NCBI GenBank assembly: GCA_021323535.1
Contig: JAJONO010000028.1
Location: 34,472 to 98,471 of the forward strand
Source of the DNA: Bacteroidota bacterium
Lineage (GTDB): Bacteria; Bacteroidota; Bacteroidia; B-17B0; Aurantibacillaceae
DNA length: 64,000 bases
Reading direction: 5' to 3'
Below, one piece after another: positions 34,503 through 43,927 of this stretch; the stretch's first letter is position 1; each line of letters opens with the position of its first letter. A program made the translations under genes and the position numbers. The notes below the pieces were generated by a model. The model ran no database searches. It worked only from the letters and a program-made list of their open reading frames with translations, and was not told the origin of the DNA.

Positions 34503-36317
34503 GTGATAGACACCTTTTCCGAACACATACAATCCCTCGTCCGATCTTTACCTGAAACCCCTGGTGTTTATCAGTATTTCGATATCGAAAACAATCTGCT
34601 TTACGTGGGGAAAGCCAAGAATTTAAGAAAGCGTGTTACATCTTATTTCACCAAGGAGCACGACAATGGCCGTTTGCGGATAATGGTGAAAAAAGTGAAT
34701 GACATTAAATCGATCAAAGTAAACACTGAGCTCGATGCGCTGCTTCTCGAAAATAATCTCATCAAGAATTTAAAGCCGCGATATAATGTAGCGCTTCGCG
34801 ATGACAAAACGTATCCCTGGATCTTACTCAAAAAAGAGCGGTTTCCGCGACTGATGTACACCAGGAACCACATTGAAAAAGACAAGAGCGAGTATTATGG
34901 CCCCTATGCTTCGGTAAAACTTATGCACACCTTACTGGATCTTATTCGTCAGTTATATCCATTACGCACCTGCAGCTACGATCTTAGCGAAGAAAATATT
35001 AGAAAAGAAAAATTCAGACCCTGTCTCGAGTTTCATATTGGCAGATGCAAAGCGCCTTGCGCCAATAAACAAGAGGTGACCGAATACGATGAAAACATCA
35101 AGGAAATACGTCAGATTCTTAAAGGCGATCTTGGTTTTGCCCTGCGTGATTTAAAGGAAAAAATGCAGGAAGCCAGCGCATCCTATAACTTTGAACTGGC
35201 CGAAGAGATCAAAAAACGTATTGATATCTTAAGCGCTTACCAGGGGAAATCGACCATTGTACATCCTTCGGTAACAAATACCGATGTGTTTAACATGATC
35301 AGCGATGAAAAAAATGCATATGTGCATTATTTCAAAATCAACAGCGGTACAGTTATTCATGCTCAGACCATTGAGCTCAGAAAAAAAATGGATGAGAGTG
35401 ATGAAGAATTATTACTTTTTGCCATACTCGAATTCAGGAACCGCTTTAACAGCAATAGTAAAGATATTCTTGTGCCTTTTACGCCACATATCGAATTACC
35501 GGGCTGCGAATACATTGTGCCAAAGATCGGCGATAAAAAACACCTTATGGATCTTTGCCTCAGAAATGCTTTATCGTATAAACAGGAACGCGAAAAACAA
35601 ATCGCATTAACTGATCCGGACAGGCACACCGAACGGATCCTGAACCAGATGATGAAAGATCTGCGGATGAAAGAACAACCAAGGAGAATTGAAGGCTTTG
35701 ATAACAGTAACATTCAAGGCTCATACGCAGTTAGCGCTATGCCTGTTTTTATTGACGGTAAGCCTGCCAAAAAAGAATACAGGCACTTCAACGTAAAAAC
35801 GGTGGAAGGTCCCGACGACTTTAAAACTATGGAGGAAGTCATTTTCAGAAGATATTCAAGAGTGCTGGAAGAACATCTTCCCATGCCTCAACTGATTGTG
35901 ATCGATGGCGGAAAAGGGCAACTGGGCGCGGCCGTGGAGAGTTTAAGAAAACTGGACCTTTTAGGAAAAGTGGCCATTATCGGAATTGCAAAACGACTGG
36001 AAGAAATTTATTTTCCCGGAGATCCGCTTCCGTTATATCTTGATAAACGCAGCGAAACATTAAAAGTTATTCAGCATATCAGGGACGAAGCGCACCGGTT
36101 TGGAATTACTCACCACAGGAATAAAAGGAGCCGCGAAACCTTTAAAACCGAGCTCAGTGAAATAAAAGGAATAAGCGACAAAACCGCCGAAAAATTACTC
36201 ATAGAATTGAAAAGCGTTAAAAACATTAAGGAAGCTTCTCTTGATGATCTGGAGAAAATTGTAGGAAAAAGTAAGGCTTTGTTAATCCATGATTACTTCA
36301 AACAAAATAAAGATTAA
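34503..36317 (+). CDS. uvrC: Excinuclease ABC subunit C
   Basis: The 604-residue nuclease makes the two incisions of nucleotide-excision repair. The N-terminal GIY-YIG domain (about 15-95; LPETPGVYQYFD and LLYVGKAKNLRKRV) is followed by the UVR coiled coil (about 205-240, SYNFELAEEIKKRIDIL), an RNase H-like second nuclease domain with IEGFDNSNIQG and VIDGGKGQLGAA, and C-terminal HhH motifs (EIKGISDKTAEKLLIELKS). The GTG start gives the normal N-terminal length. The next gene is nine bases away. Confidence 0.95.
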   Translation: MIDTFSEHIQSLVRSLPETPGVYQYFDIENNLLYVGKAKNLRKRVTSYFTKEHDNGRLRIMVKKVNDIKSIKVNTELDALLLENNLIKNLKPRYNVALRDDKTYPWILLKKERFPRLMYTRNHIEKDKSEYYGPYASVKLMHTLLDLIRQLYPLRTCSYDLSEENIRKEKFRPCLEFHIGRCKAPCANKQEVTEYDENIKEIRQILKGDLGFALRDLKEKMQEASASYNFELAEEIKKRIDILSAYQGKSTIVHPSVTNTDVFNMISDEKNAYVHYFKINSGTVIHAQTIELRKKMDESDEELLLFAILEFRNRFNSNSKDILVPFTPHIELPGCEYIVPKIGDKKHLMDLCLRNALSYKQEREKQIALTDPDRHTERILNQMMKDLRMKEQPRRIEGFDNSNIQGSYAVSAMPVFIDGKPAKKEYRHFNVKTVEGPDDFKTMEEVIFRRYSRVLEEHLPMPQLIVIDGGKGQLGAAVESLRKLDLLGKVAIIGIAKRLEEIYFPGDPLPLYLDKRSETLKVIQHIRDEAHRFGITHHRNKRSRETFKTELSEIKGISDKTAEKLLIELKSVKNIKEASLDDLEKIVGKSKALLIHDYFKQNKD

Positions 36318-36326
36318 ATTAGAGCT

Positions 36327-37421
36327 GTGAGAATTCTTTCCTTCATAATTCTGCTCTCATTTTCTTTAATAACCAGAAGCCAGAACAACCTGCGTTTATA
36401 CAGCGCTTCGGGTGAAGTTTTTATTGCTTACATGAATGGCGCAGCTCTTAACGAAAAACCCGAAGCCAACATTTCTATCAGCGACATTACAAAAGATACT
36501 GTAAATATCAAGGTCGAATTTAATACCGGCGGTAGTGCGGAAGGCGTTTTGTATCTGCTGGAAAAAGGCAAACAGGTCAAGAACAGGGAATTCAATTATC
36601 TCCTTACGAAAAAGGATAAAAAAACAATATTCGCTTTTACCGGAACGCATTCTATCATTCGTCTGCCCGAACCATTAATACCATTGAAGCCGGTTGTAGA
36701 TACAAGTTATAAATTAAGAGATAATGTGCTTGGGCATTATTGTGAACTCAAAGCCTCACGTCCTTCTTATTTCAATAACATTCCGGATAATAACGAGTGT
36801 ACCGCGCCAATGCCGGAAATCTATATGAATTACGTGAACCTGTTACTCTCCCGCGCGCAAAACGATTACGACAAATATCTGGTGGCCCAGAACACCTGCC
36901 AGAATAATTGTGTGAGTGTTTCTCAGTTAAACAAGATCCTGCTTCATATTCCCTATGAAATTGAAAAATTAAAACTGATCAAAACTGTTTATTTTCATAT
37001 TGCCGACAGATCGGCTGCAAAAAATCTTGACAGCACCATGAAGCTTGAGTCATCAAAAAAGGAACTCGGGGAATTTCTGAAAGCGGCCGAATCAGGGAAA
37101 GTGAAAACCGGCGCAAATTGCCTGGTTGCCTCAGGAGAAATTGAAATAAACAGTATTTGTAATTCTCTCTCGGTATTTTCAAATGATACGGAACGGTTTG
37201 AATATCTTAAAAAAATCTATAGCACAAAATGTTACTCGATAGTGCAGGTAAAACTTGTACTGAGCCAGTTTATTCATGACAGGGAAAAACTGGATGCCGC
37301 AAAAATGCTTTATTTTTATTGTACCGAGAAAAATAATTTTACAACTATTGACAACTTGTTTTCCTATAATTCGAGTATTGCCGATCTGCAGGATTTTGTA
37401 AATAAACAAACTAAAAAGTAA
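36327..37421 (+). CDS. Secreted protein with two DUF4476 repeats
   Basis: The 364-residue protein has a signal peptide (residues 1-18, ending TRSQ). Residues about 20-120 form a beta-rich domain, and two DUF4476-like repeats follow. The first is CTAPMPEIYMNYVNLLL to NNCVSVSQLNKILLHIPYE, and the second CLVASGEIEINSI to KCYSIVQVKLVLSQFIHDREKL. Each has the helical pattern and paired cysteines of the family. The function is unknown. It follows uvrC closely, starts with GTG, and its TAA overlaps the ATG of the Wzm gene, so it may form the transition into the polysaccharide operon. Confidence 0.75.
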   Translation: MRILSFIILLSFSLITRSQNNLRLYSASGEVFIAYMNGAALNEKPEANISISDITKDTVNIKVEFNTGGSAEGVLYLLEKGKQVKNREFNYLLTKKDKKTIFAFTGTHSIIRLPEPLIPLKPVVDTSYKLRDNVLGHYCELKASRPSYFNNIPDNNECTAPMPEIYMNYVNLLLSRAQNDYDKYLVAQNTCQNNCVSVSQLNKILLHIPYEIEKLKLIKTVYFHIADRSAAKNLDSTMKLESSKKELGEFLKAAESGKVKTGANCLVASGEIEINSICNSLSVFSNDTERFEYLKKIYSTKCYSIVQVKLVLSQFIHDREKLDAAKMLYFYCTEKNNFTTIDNLFSYNSSIADLQDFVNKQTKK

Positions 37422-38239
37422 TGGAGTACGAAATAAAACCGAAAAATAAACTCAGTCTCGGACTCGATGAACTCTGGCAATTCAGGGAGCTATTTTACAT
37501 GTTTACATGGAGAGACATTAAAGTAAAATACAAACAAACTGTTCTTGGGGTTTTGTGGGCCGTTTTACAACCGGCAGCAATGACAGCGCTTTTCACGCTG
37601 AGTTTCGGGCACCTTATCGGCCAATCTTACCAGTTGAATATGCCTTATCCTGTATTCGCTCTCAGTGGGTTTATCATCTGGAATATTTTTTCCTCGGGCC
37701 TGTCGAGTTCCGCTAACAGTATGATCACTAACTCCAATATCATTAAAAAGATCTATTTTCCAAGATTGATCATTCCTGTTTCCTCAGTGCTTGTTTCAAT
37801 CATTGATTTTTTTATGGCTTTCGTTATTTTTATTCCTGTGCTTTACTACTATGATTGCTCATTTCATCTGAGGGCGCTTATCTTTGTTCCACTCAGCATT
37901 CTTCTTGCCTGCATGAGCACTTTTGGGTTAGGCCTTTTTCTGGCCGCTGCCAATATCAAGTACCGCGATTTCCGCTATATATTGCCTTTTTTCATTCAGG
38001 CATTGTTGTTTGCTACGCCGGTTATCTATCCAATTAATTTAACCAACAACAAAGTATTTGAATTCCTGATGTTGCTCAATCCAATGAGCGCGCCAATTGA
38101 ATTATTCAGAAGCTCTTTTACTAACTCACAAATGGATTTTACTCTCCTGACAGTTAGCATTAGTACGTCTTTTTGCTTACTTTTGATAGGAATTTATTAT
38201 TTCAGGAAAACAGAATCTTATTTTGCGGATCTTGTTTAA
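37421..38239 (+). CDS. wzm: ABC-2 polysaccharide exporter permease (Wzm type)
   Basis: The 272-residue protein has six TM segments and the ABC-2 permease motif KVKYKQTVLGVLWAVLQPA near 28-48, characteristic of O-antigen and polysaccharide exporters (Wzm, KpsM, TagG). The AANIKYRDFRYILPF segment and the late ATPVIYPI turn are also typical. It should form the membrane channel with the adjacent Wzt. It starts on the last base of the upstream stop. Confidence 0.92.
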   Translation: MEYEIKPKNKLSLGLDELWQFRELFYMFTWRDIKVKYKQTVLGVLWAVLQPAAMTALFTLSFGHLIGQSYQLNMPYPVFALSGFIIWNIFSSGLSSSANSMITNSNIIKKIYFPRLIIPVSSVLVSIIDFFMAFVIFIPVLYYYDCSFHLRALIFVPLSILLACMSTFGLGLFLAAANIKYRDFRYILPFFIQALLFATPVIYPINLTNNKVFEFLMLLNPMSAPIELFRSSFTNSQMDFTLLTVSISTSFCLLLIGIYYFRKTESYFADLV

Positions 38240-38279
38240 AAACGAAAATTAAAAGCCCCCAATTTGTAACATTATTTTT

Positions 38280-39491
38280 TTGAAGCCTATCCTTGAAATA
38301 CAACATGTTTCCAAAAAATTCAGGCTCAACCGCGAACAACAATCTTACGTAAGCCTGCGCGATTCACTGTCGGGTTTATTTAAAAGAAAAAACAAGTCAG
38401 AAGATTTCTGGGCGCTTCGCGATGTTACCTTCAATATAGAACAGGGTCAGTCGGTAGGTATCATTGGTAAAAACGGCGCTGGAAAATCTACCTTATTAAA
38501 AATTCTATCAAAAATTACGCCTCCTTCCGAAGGAAAAATAATTTCAAGGGGGCGAATGGCCAGTCTGCTCGAAGTGGGCACAGGCTTTCATCCTGAATTG
38601 ACAGGAAGAGAAAATATTTTCATGAACGGTTCCATTTTAGGAATGACGCGCTCCGATATCAAAAAAAACTTTGAGGCCATTGTCGATTTTTCAGGTGTAG
38701 AAAAGTTTCTAGACACGCCTTTGAAACATTACAGCAGCGGTATGCAGTTAAGGCTGGCTTTTGCCGTTTCCGCGTTTCTTCAGAATGAAATCCTTGTTAT
38801 TGATGAAGTATTAGCTGTTGGCGATGCTGAATTTCAGAAAAAATGCATCGGCAAAATGGAGGACGTAAGTAAAAATGAAGGGCGTACTGTTTTGTTCGTT
38901 AGCCACAACATGGCCGCTGTTAAAAGTTTATGTAGCAGCGCCGTTGTTCTCGAAAAAGGTACGGTGAAACTCGTTGACAAAACCGAGGTCGCCGTGAGCT
39001 ATTACCTGAAGGGAGCTTCGGACATTTTAAATAAAAAAACTTTTGATGATGATTACAACAAACCGGATTTTAAGCTTTTGGAATTATCTCTTCACAGTAA
39101 GGGCAAACCCTCTGAAGAACCTTTAATTGAGAATGAAGAAATTGAATTAGAAACGCAAATTGAATTTAAAAACGATTCCTATGCTTTCTATCATTTAACT
39201 TACCATTTGTATAATGAGTTAGGAGAGGCGATGTTTTCTTTCTGGCACAAGGATGTAAACCTGCGCAAGGGTTCCAATAAAATAATCTGTACTTTCCCCA
39301 AAAGTTTTTTTAATACCGGAAGTTATTATCTGACCCTGTTTGTTGTAAAAAACAAAACAGAAGTGATGTATAAGGAAACAGACATTATAAGTTTTGTTGT
39401 TGTTGATGGCGACAGGCCCATGGGAACATGGATGGGCAGAGAACCCGGCTATATAAAACCCACATTTACCTGGAGGAACGAAAATATATGA
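38280..39491 (+). CDS. wzt: ABC-2 polysaccharide exporter ATPase (Wzt type) with C-terminal cargo domain
   Basis: The 403-residue protein has an ABC ATPase domain (about 1-240: Walker A IGKNGAGKST, signature YSSGMQLRLAFAV, Walker B EILVIDEVLAVGD). A C-terminal beta-sandwich domain (about 255-400) follows; in the Wzt family such domains recognise the finished glycan chain before export. Its VGTGFHPELTGRENI motif is typical. The start is TTG, with no nearby ATG that would keep the ILEIQHVSKKF strand. The gene ends overlapping the next one at ATGA. Confidence 0.92.
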   Translation: MKPILEIQHVSKKFRLNREQQSYVSLRDSLSGLFKRKNKSEDFWALRDVTFNIEQGQSVGIIGKNGAGKSTLLKILSKITPPSEGKIISRGRMASLLEVGTGFHPELTGRENIFMNGSILGMTRSDIKKNFEAIVDFSGVEKFLDTPLKHYSSGMQLRLAFAVSAFLQNEILVIDEVLAVGDAEFQKKCIGKMEDVSKNEGRTVLFVSHNMAAVKSLCSSAVVLEKGTVKLVDKTEVAVSYYLKGASDILNKKTFDDDYNKPDFKLLELSLHSKGKPSEEPLIENEEIELETQIEFKNDSYAFYHLTYHLYNELGEAMFSFWHKDVNLRKGSNKIICTFPKSFFNTGSYYLTLFVVKNKTEVMYKETDIISFVVVDGDRPMGTWMGREPGYIKPTFTWRNENI

Positions 39492-40561
39492 TACCGGTAA
39501 CAAAAACATTTTTACCTCCAATCGAGGAATACCTGACTCATTTACAAAAAGTATGGGATCTTAAATGGCTCACAAACCGCGGCCCACTTATTAGGGAACT
39601 TGAAGACAAGATAAAAGATGTTTTAAGAGTAAAACATATAATTATCACTAATAATGGTACTATCCCTTTGCAAATTGCGGTAAAACTTTTTGGTAATCAT
39701 GGTGAAGTTATTACTACTCCGTTCTCTTACGTAGCAACCACCTCTTCTATTGTATGGGAAAACTGTAAACCGGTTTTTGTGGACATTGATCCTGATCATC
39801 TGACGATTGACGAAAAAAAAATTGAAGCTGCAATTACTTCAAAAACAACTGCTATTCTGGCAACCCATGTTTTCGGAAATCCCTGCAACGTAGAAGTTAT
39901 TGAAACCATTGCAAAAAAACACAATTTAAAAGTAATTTACGATGGCGCCCATTGTTTTGGGGTAAATTATAATAACACTTCCATATTTAATTATGGCGAT
40001 GTAAGTACCTGTAGTTTTCATGCTACCAAATTATTTCAAACCGGTGAGGGGGGTGCCTTATTTTGTAACTCTTCGGAATTGTATGAAAAACTGTTCTATA
40101 GCCATAACTTCGGACATAATGGTCCTGAAGATTTTCTGGCTCCTGGTATCAACGGAAAATCCTCTGAACTTCACGCAGCGATGGGTCTTACTGTTCTTCC
40201 TTATGTTAACCGGATCATTACCGACAGAAAAAAAATAATTGATTATTATTTAAAAAATCTGAGTCCTGGAAAATTAAAAGTTCTAAAAATAAGGGAAGGC
40301 ACTGAATGGAACTACAGCTATTTTCCGGTTATTTTCGAAAGCGAAACAGTATTACTTGAGGCCATAAAAAAGCTGAACGAATCTGGTATTTTTCCAAGAC
40401 GTTATTTTTATCCTTCTCTTAATACCTTACGGTACCTAAACACTCAAAAAATGCCGGTTTCAGAATCAGTGGCACAAACAATAGCTTGTCTGCCTTTATA
40501 TTCAGGGCTTGAAGAAAATGATCTTGAGAGAATTTGTAACATTATTAACTCAGTTTTGTAA
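39488..40561 (+). CDS. DegT/DnrJ/EryC1/StrS sugar aminotransferase
   Basis: The 357-residue PLP enzyme adds an amino group to a nucleotide-linked keto sugar. Lys181 in CSFHATKLFQTGEGG forms the internal aldimine; NNGTIPLQIAVKLF and the TTPFSYVATTSSI loop bind PLP. ATG 39488 overlaps the wzt stop (ATGA) and is preceded by a GGAGG-like sequence, so it is preferred to the ATG 20 codons upstream. No dedicated sugar 4,6-dehydratase lies beside it, so its substrate probably comes from elsewhere. It directly precedes WbqC. Confidence 0.9.
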   Translation: MIPVTKTFLPPIEEYLTHLQKVWDLKWLTNRGPLIRELEDKIKDVLRVKHIIITNNGTIPLQIAVKLFGNHGEVITTPFSYVATTSSIVWENCKPVFVDIDPDHLTIDEKKIEAAITSKTTAILATHVFGNPCNVEVIETIAKKHNLKVIYDGAHCFGVNYNNTSIFNYGDVSTCSFHATKLFQTGEGGALFCNSSELYEKLFYSHNFGHNGPEDFLAPGINGKSSELHAAMGLTVLPYVNRIITDRKKIIDYYLKNLSPGKLKVLKIREGTEWNYSYFPVIFESETVLLEAIKKLNESGIFPRRYFYPSLNTLRYLNTQKMPVSESVAQTIACLPLYSGLEENDLERICNIINSVL

Positions 40562-41266
40562 ATGACAGTTGCCATTATGCAGCCATACTTTCTTCCTTAC
40601 ATTGGTTATTTTCAGCTGATGAATGCATGCGACCGCTTCGTTGTTTATGACAATATTCAATTTACAAAAAAAGGGTGGATAAACAGGAACCGTATTCTTG
40701 TTAACGGCAGGGATGCCTATATTACTTTACCCTTACAAAGAGCCTCCGATTTTCTGAACGTGTGTGATCGTCACTTATCCGATGAATGGCCGGTGGAGCG
40801 AAAGAAAATGTTGAATCGTATTACAGAATCTTACAGAAAAGCGCCGCAGTTTGAAAAAACTTTTCCAGTGATAGAAAATATCCTGATGCACAATGATAAA
40901 AATCTTTTCGGATTCATTTTTCATTCCTTAATCAGAATAAAAGAATTTCTTTCTATTGAAACTCCTTTAGTTATTTCTTCAGAAGTAAATATTGATCATA
41001 CATTAAAATCACAAAACAAAGTATTGGGTTTTTGTGAAGCTTTGAACGCTCGTACTTACATTAATCCTATAGGCGGAGTTGAACTATATAACAAGAACGA
41101 TTTTGCGCAAAGAGGTGTTGAATTAAAATTTCTAAAGGCCTCCGACATCCGTTATCCTCAATTCGAAAATGAATACGTGCCATTTCTTTCAATTATTGAT
41201 GTGATGATGTTTAATGATAAAGATGCTATTACTGGTATACTGAAAAACAGTTTTACTTTAACTTAA
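40562..41266 (+). CDS. WbqC-family protein
   Basis: The 234-residue protein shows the WbqC signature: IMQPYFLPYIGYFQLM near 5-20, DRFVVYDNIQFTKKGWINRNRIL near 24-46, and LPL near 60, with a C-terminal SIIDVMMFN. Proteins of this family are common in O-antigen loci and often adjoin DegT aminotransferases; the biochemical activity is not settled in what I know. It starts at the base following the DegT stop, implying a fixed partnership. The two propeller genes follow. Confidence 0.87.
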   Translation: MTVAIMQPYFLPYIGYFQLMNACDRFVVYDNIQFTKKGWINRNRILVNGRDAYITLPLQRASDFLNVCDRHLSDEWPVERKKMLNRITESYRKAPQFEKTFPVIENILMHNDKNLFGFIFHSLIRIKEFLSIETPLVISSEVNIDHTLKSQNKVLGFCEALNARTYINPIGGVELYNKNDFAQRGVELKFLKASDIRYPQFENEYVPFLSIIDVMMFNDKDAITGILKNSFTLT

Positions 41267-41277
41267 AATGCACTTAT

Positions 41278-42249
41278 ATGTTTGAATGGGAAAAAATGGG
41301 CAGGGTATTTAATCCTACCGAAATTAGCGATAAAGACTGGTTGAAAGAATTTGCACAGGCTCCGGCTACACTTATCTTTGACGATTTTCTGCGGATTTAT
41401 TTTGCATGCAGGCCATCAAGAGATGAAAAAACAGGTCAGTATGTAAGTTACACAGCTTATGTTGACGTTGATAAAAAAAACTTTTTAAATATTATTCGTT
41501 TTGCTGAAAAACCAGTTTTTGATTTAGGGTTACCCGGAACATTTGATGAATTTGGGACCTATCCAACTTCCGTGTTAAGGCATGACGGAAAAGTTGTTGC
41601 GTATTTTGGAGGGTGGACAAGAATGAGTTCTGTTCCTTTTACTGTTGGTATTGGTGTTGCTCACAGTTATGATGATGGTAAAACCTTTGAAAAACTAGGT
41701 AAAGGCGGGCCTGTTATTCCATATACTCCTGACGAACCTTTTATTATTAGCGGGCCAAAAATCCGCAGGTTCAATAATAAATGGTACCTGTTTTACATTG
41801 CAGGAAAAAAATGGGTGCTGGATAATGGTATTCCCGAACCCGTTTACAGAATCAGATTGGCTACTTCCGACGATGGAATTAACTGGACCAAAATGGGAAA
41901 AGATCTGATTGAAACACGAATAGAGGAAAACGAAGCGCAGGCCAGCCCTGATGTTATTTACTGGAACGGTAAATATCATATGTTCTTTTGTTACAGGCAT
42001 AGCACCAATTACCGAAACAATAACAGGGGATACAAAATAGGATATGCTCACTCCGATGATTTAATCAACTGGACAAGAAACGATAATTGTGCCGGAATAT
42101 CAGTTTCTTCCGATGGGGATTTTGATAATGAATCCATTGCTTACCCTCATGTTTTTGAACTTGACGGGAACCTTCACATGCTTTACCTCGGAAACCAGGT
42201 GGGACGCTTTGGTTTTGGCTGGGCCAGATTAGAAAACTATAATCTTTGA
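41278..42249 (+). CDS. Glycosidase-like beta-propeller protein, copy 1
   Basis: The 323-residue cytosolic protein (no signal peptide) has five repeats of the GH43/GH32-type propeller pattern. The first blade contains EFAQAPATLIFDDFLRIYFAC, a later one DEFGTYPTSVLRHDGKVVAY, and another has EAQASPDVIYWNGKYHMFFC with WTRNDN following. The YHMFF and LHMLY strands are typical of blades that examine sugars. Asp-Glu residues in DEFG and EAQA are also present in the neighbour, so they could be the catalytic or binding pair. The absence of a signal suggests action on an intracellular glycan precursor. Confidence 0.75.
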   Translation: MFEWEKMGRVFNPTEISDKDWLKEFAQAPATLIFDDFLRIYFACRPSRDEKTGQYVSYTAYVDVDKKNFLNIIRFAEKPVFDLGLPGTFDEFGTYPTSVLRHDGKVVAYFGGWTRMSSVPFTVGIGVAHSYDDGKTFEKLGKGGPVIPYTPDEPFIISGPKIRRFNNKWYLFYIAGKKWVLDNGIPEPVYRIRLATSDDGINWTKMGKDLIETRIEENEAQASPDVIYWNGKYHMFFCYRHSTNYRNNNRGYKIGYAHSDDLINWTRNDNCAGISVSSDGDFDNESIAYPHVFELDGNLHMLYLGNQVGRFGFGWARLENYNL

Positions 42250-42254
42250 CATAT

Positions 42255-43211
42255 ATGAAGTGGAAAAAACTTGGTAAAATATTTAACCCTCTGGATCATC
42301 AGCTTCCTAATAACTGTCTGGAATTTGCCCAATCGCCACAGGTGTTAACTTTCGATGATTTTGTTCGAGTTTACTTTTCAACGCGTGAAAAGGATGCAAG
42401 CGGAAAATTCATTAGTCACGTTGCATTCGTAGAATTTGACAAAACATTTTCTCAGATAAAAAAGATTTCGGACCGTACAATTATTCCTATGGGGGCATTA
42501 GGATGTTATGATGAACATGGTATTTTTCCGTTCAATGTTTTAAGAGAAGAAGAAAAAATTCTTGGATTCATTGGAGGGTGGAACAGAAGAGTGAGTGTAG
42601 ATATTGAAACATCAATCGGGCTATCTATCAGCAATGATAACGGGTTAACTTTTAAAAGAATCGGAGACGGCCCCGTACTTTCTCCTACTCTTAATGAACC
42701 TTTTTTGGTTGGGGATCCTTTTGTTCTGAAAATTGACAATAAGTTTCACATGTGGTATATTTATGGGGTACGCTGGATCCAAAATCCTAATAAAGATGTT
42801 AAAGAACGGGTTTATAAAATAGGTCATGCTGTATCATTTGATGCTATTAACTGGATAAAAACTGACAGGCAAATCATAAATGATAAATTAAATGATGATG
42901 AATGTCAGGCATTACCCAGCGTTGTTTTTCACAATAATAGATACCACATGGTATTTTGCTACAGACAGGCCATTGGCTTCAGGGAAAACAGCAAGGATGC
43001 TTACCGACTTGGTTATGCAACTTCAACCGATGGGCTGTTATGGACAAGAAATGATGACATCATCGGCATTGAAGGAACCGCTGGTGAATGGGATTCCGAT
43101 ATGATGTGTTATCCGCATATCTGTAAAGTAGATGGTAAAATTTATTTGCTTTATAATGGCAATAATTTTGGGCGTTACGGCTTTGGAGCAGCGGTATTAG
43201 AAGAAAATTAA
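42255..43211 (+). CDS. Glycosidase-like beta-propeller protein, copy 2
   Basis: The 318-residue paralogue of the previous gene keeps EFAQSPQVLTFDDFVRVYF, DEHGIFPFNVLREEEKILGF, ECQALPSVVFHNNRYHMVFC and a YLLYNGNNFGRYGFGAAVLE ending that matches copy 1. ATG 42255 is preferred; an earlier TTG overlaps the upstream stop. Like copy 1 it has no signal peptide. The two probably arose by tandem duplication and may work as a heteromer or on different sugar linkages. Function remains unassigned. Confidence 0.75.
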   Translation: MKWKKLGKIFNPLDHQLPNNCLEFAQSPQVLTFDDFVRVYFSTREKDASGKFISHVAFVEFDKTFSQIKKISDRTIIPMGALGCYDEHGIFPFNVLREEEKILGFIGGWNRRVSVDIETSIGLSISNDNGLTFKRIGDGPVLSPTLNEPFLVGDPFVLKIDNKFHMWYIYGVRWIQNPNKDVKERVYKIGHAVSFDAINWIKTDRQIINDKLNDDECQALPSVVFHNNRYHMVFCYRQAIGFRENSKDAYRLGYATSTDGLLWTRNDDIIGIEGTAGEWDSDMMCYPHICKVDGKIYLLYNGNNFGRYGFGAAVLEEN

Positions 43212-43241
43212 ATTGGTATTTTTGCTAATATTATTAAGGAA

Positions 43242-43907
43242 ATGTCATCTGGAGAAAATAAAAAATTCGGCTTTTATGTTTCTGGAAATGCATCCAGACT
43301 CCTGCTTATATTGGATCAATGCCCGTTACTTATTGCCGACACATGTGTTGTTGTAAACGATAACGGGCCTAATCCCGATCTTGCCAGGATACTGGAAGAA
43401 AAAAAAATAGATTACATTGAATTTAATTATAAGGAAAAACAGCTGAAAGGAAAATTACAAAACGAATATGTTTCGTCTGTTTTACTGGTAAAATTTCTGG
43501 AACATCAGGTTGACTATTGTTTTTCTTTCGGCAGTAGATTATTATCGGGCGAACTACTTAACACGTATCATAACAAGATAATCAATTTTCATCCTGCGAT
43601 ACTTCCTATGTTTCCGGGCGTAAAAGCAATAGATCAGGCGCTCAATTCATCCTCATTTCTTTTGGGAAACACGGCTCACTTTATTGATTCCGGAATGGAC
43701 ACCGGACCTGTTATCATGCAAGCCATTCTTCATAACAAATCATTCGCTACATACGAAGATATTCTTGGGCTACAGATTCCAATGATCAATCAGATTTACC
43801 ATTGGATAAGTGAAAACAGAATAACAATCGAAAACAACAAAGTTCATATTGTAAATGCAGGTTATCCTGCCGTACAATTTTATCCACTCATCGAAATAAA
43901 ACATTAA
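43242..43907 (+). CDS. Formyltransferase-family protein (sugar N-formyltransferase candidate)
   Basis: The 221-residue protein has the formyltransferase fold. Its catalytic triad is visible: Asn115 and His117 in INFHPAILPMFPG, and Asp153 in DSGMDTGPVIM. These residues are shared with PurN and Fmt, which use 10-formyl-tetrahydrofolate. In this locus the natural target is an amino sugar, probably the product of the DegT aminotransferase three genes earlier. It lacks the C-terminal domain of methionyl-tRNA formyltransferase, which argues for a sugar substrate. Confidence 0.78.
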   Translation: MSSGENKKFGFYVSGNASRLLLILDQCPLLIADTCVVVNDNGPNPDLARILEEKKIDYIEFNYKEKQLKGKLQNEYVSSVLLVKFLEHQVDYCFSFGSRLLSGELLNTYHNKIINFHPAILPMFPGVKAIDQALNSSSFLLGNTAHFIDSGMDTGPVIMQAILHNKSFATYEDILGLQIPMINQIYHWISENRITIENNKVHIVNAGYPAVQFYPLIEIKH

Positions 43908-43927
43908 TTTTTAAATCTGAATTATTT

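Noticed and set aside
37421..39491. Drug-efflux ABC pair instead of Wzm/Wzt
   Set aside because: The permease has the KYKQTVLGVLWAVLQP motif, and the ATPase has a cargo-type C-terminal domain and lies in a glycan locus, so polysaccharide export is clearly favoured.
42246..42254. TTG start for the second propeller gene
   Set aside because: ATG 42255 three codons later is a better start, and the family match begins there.
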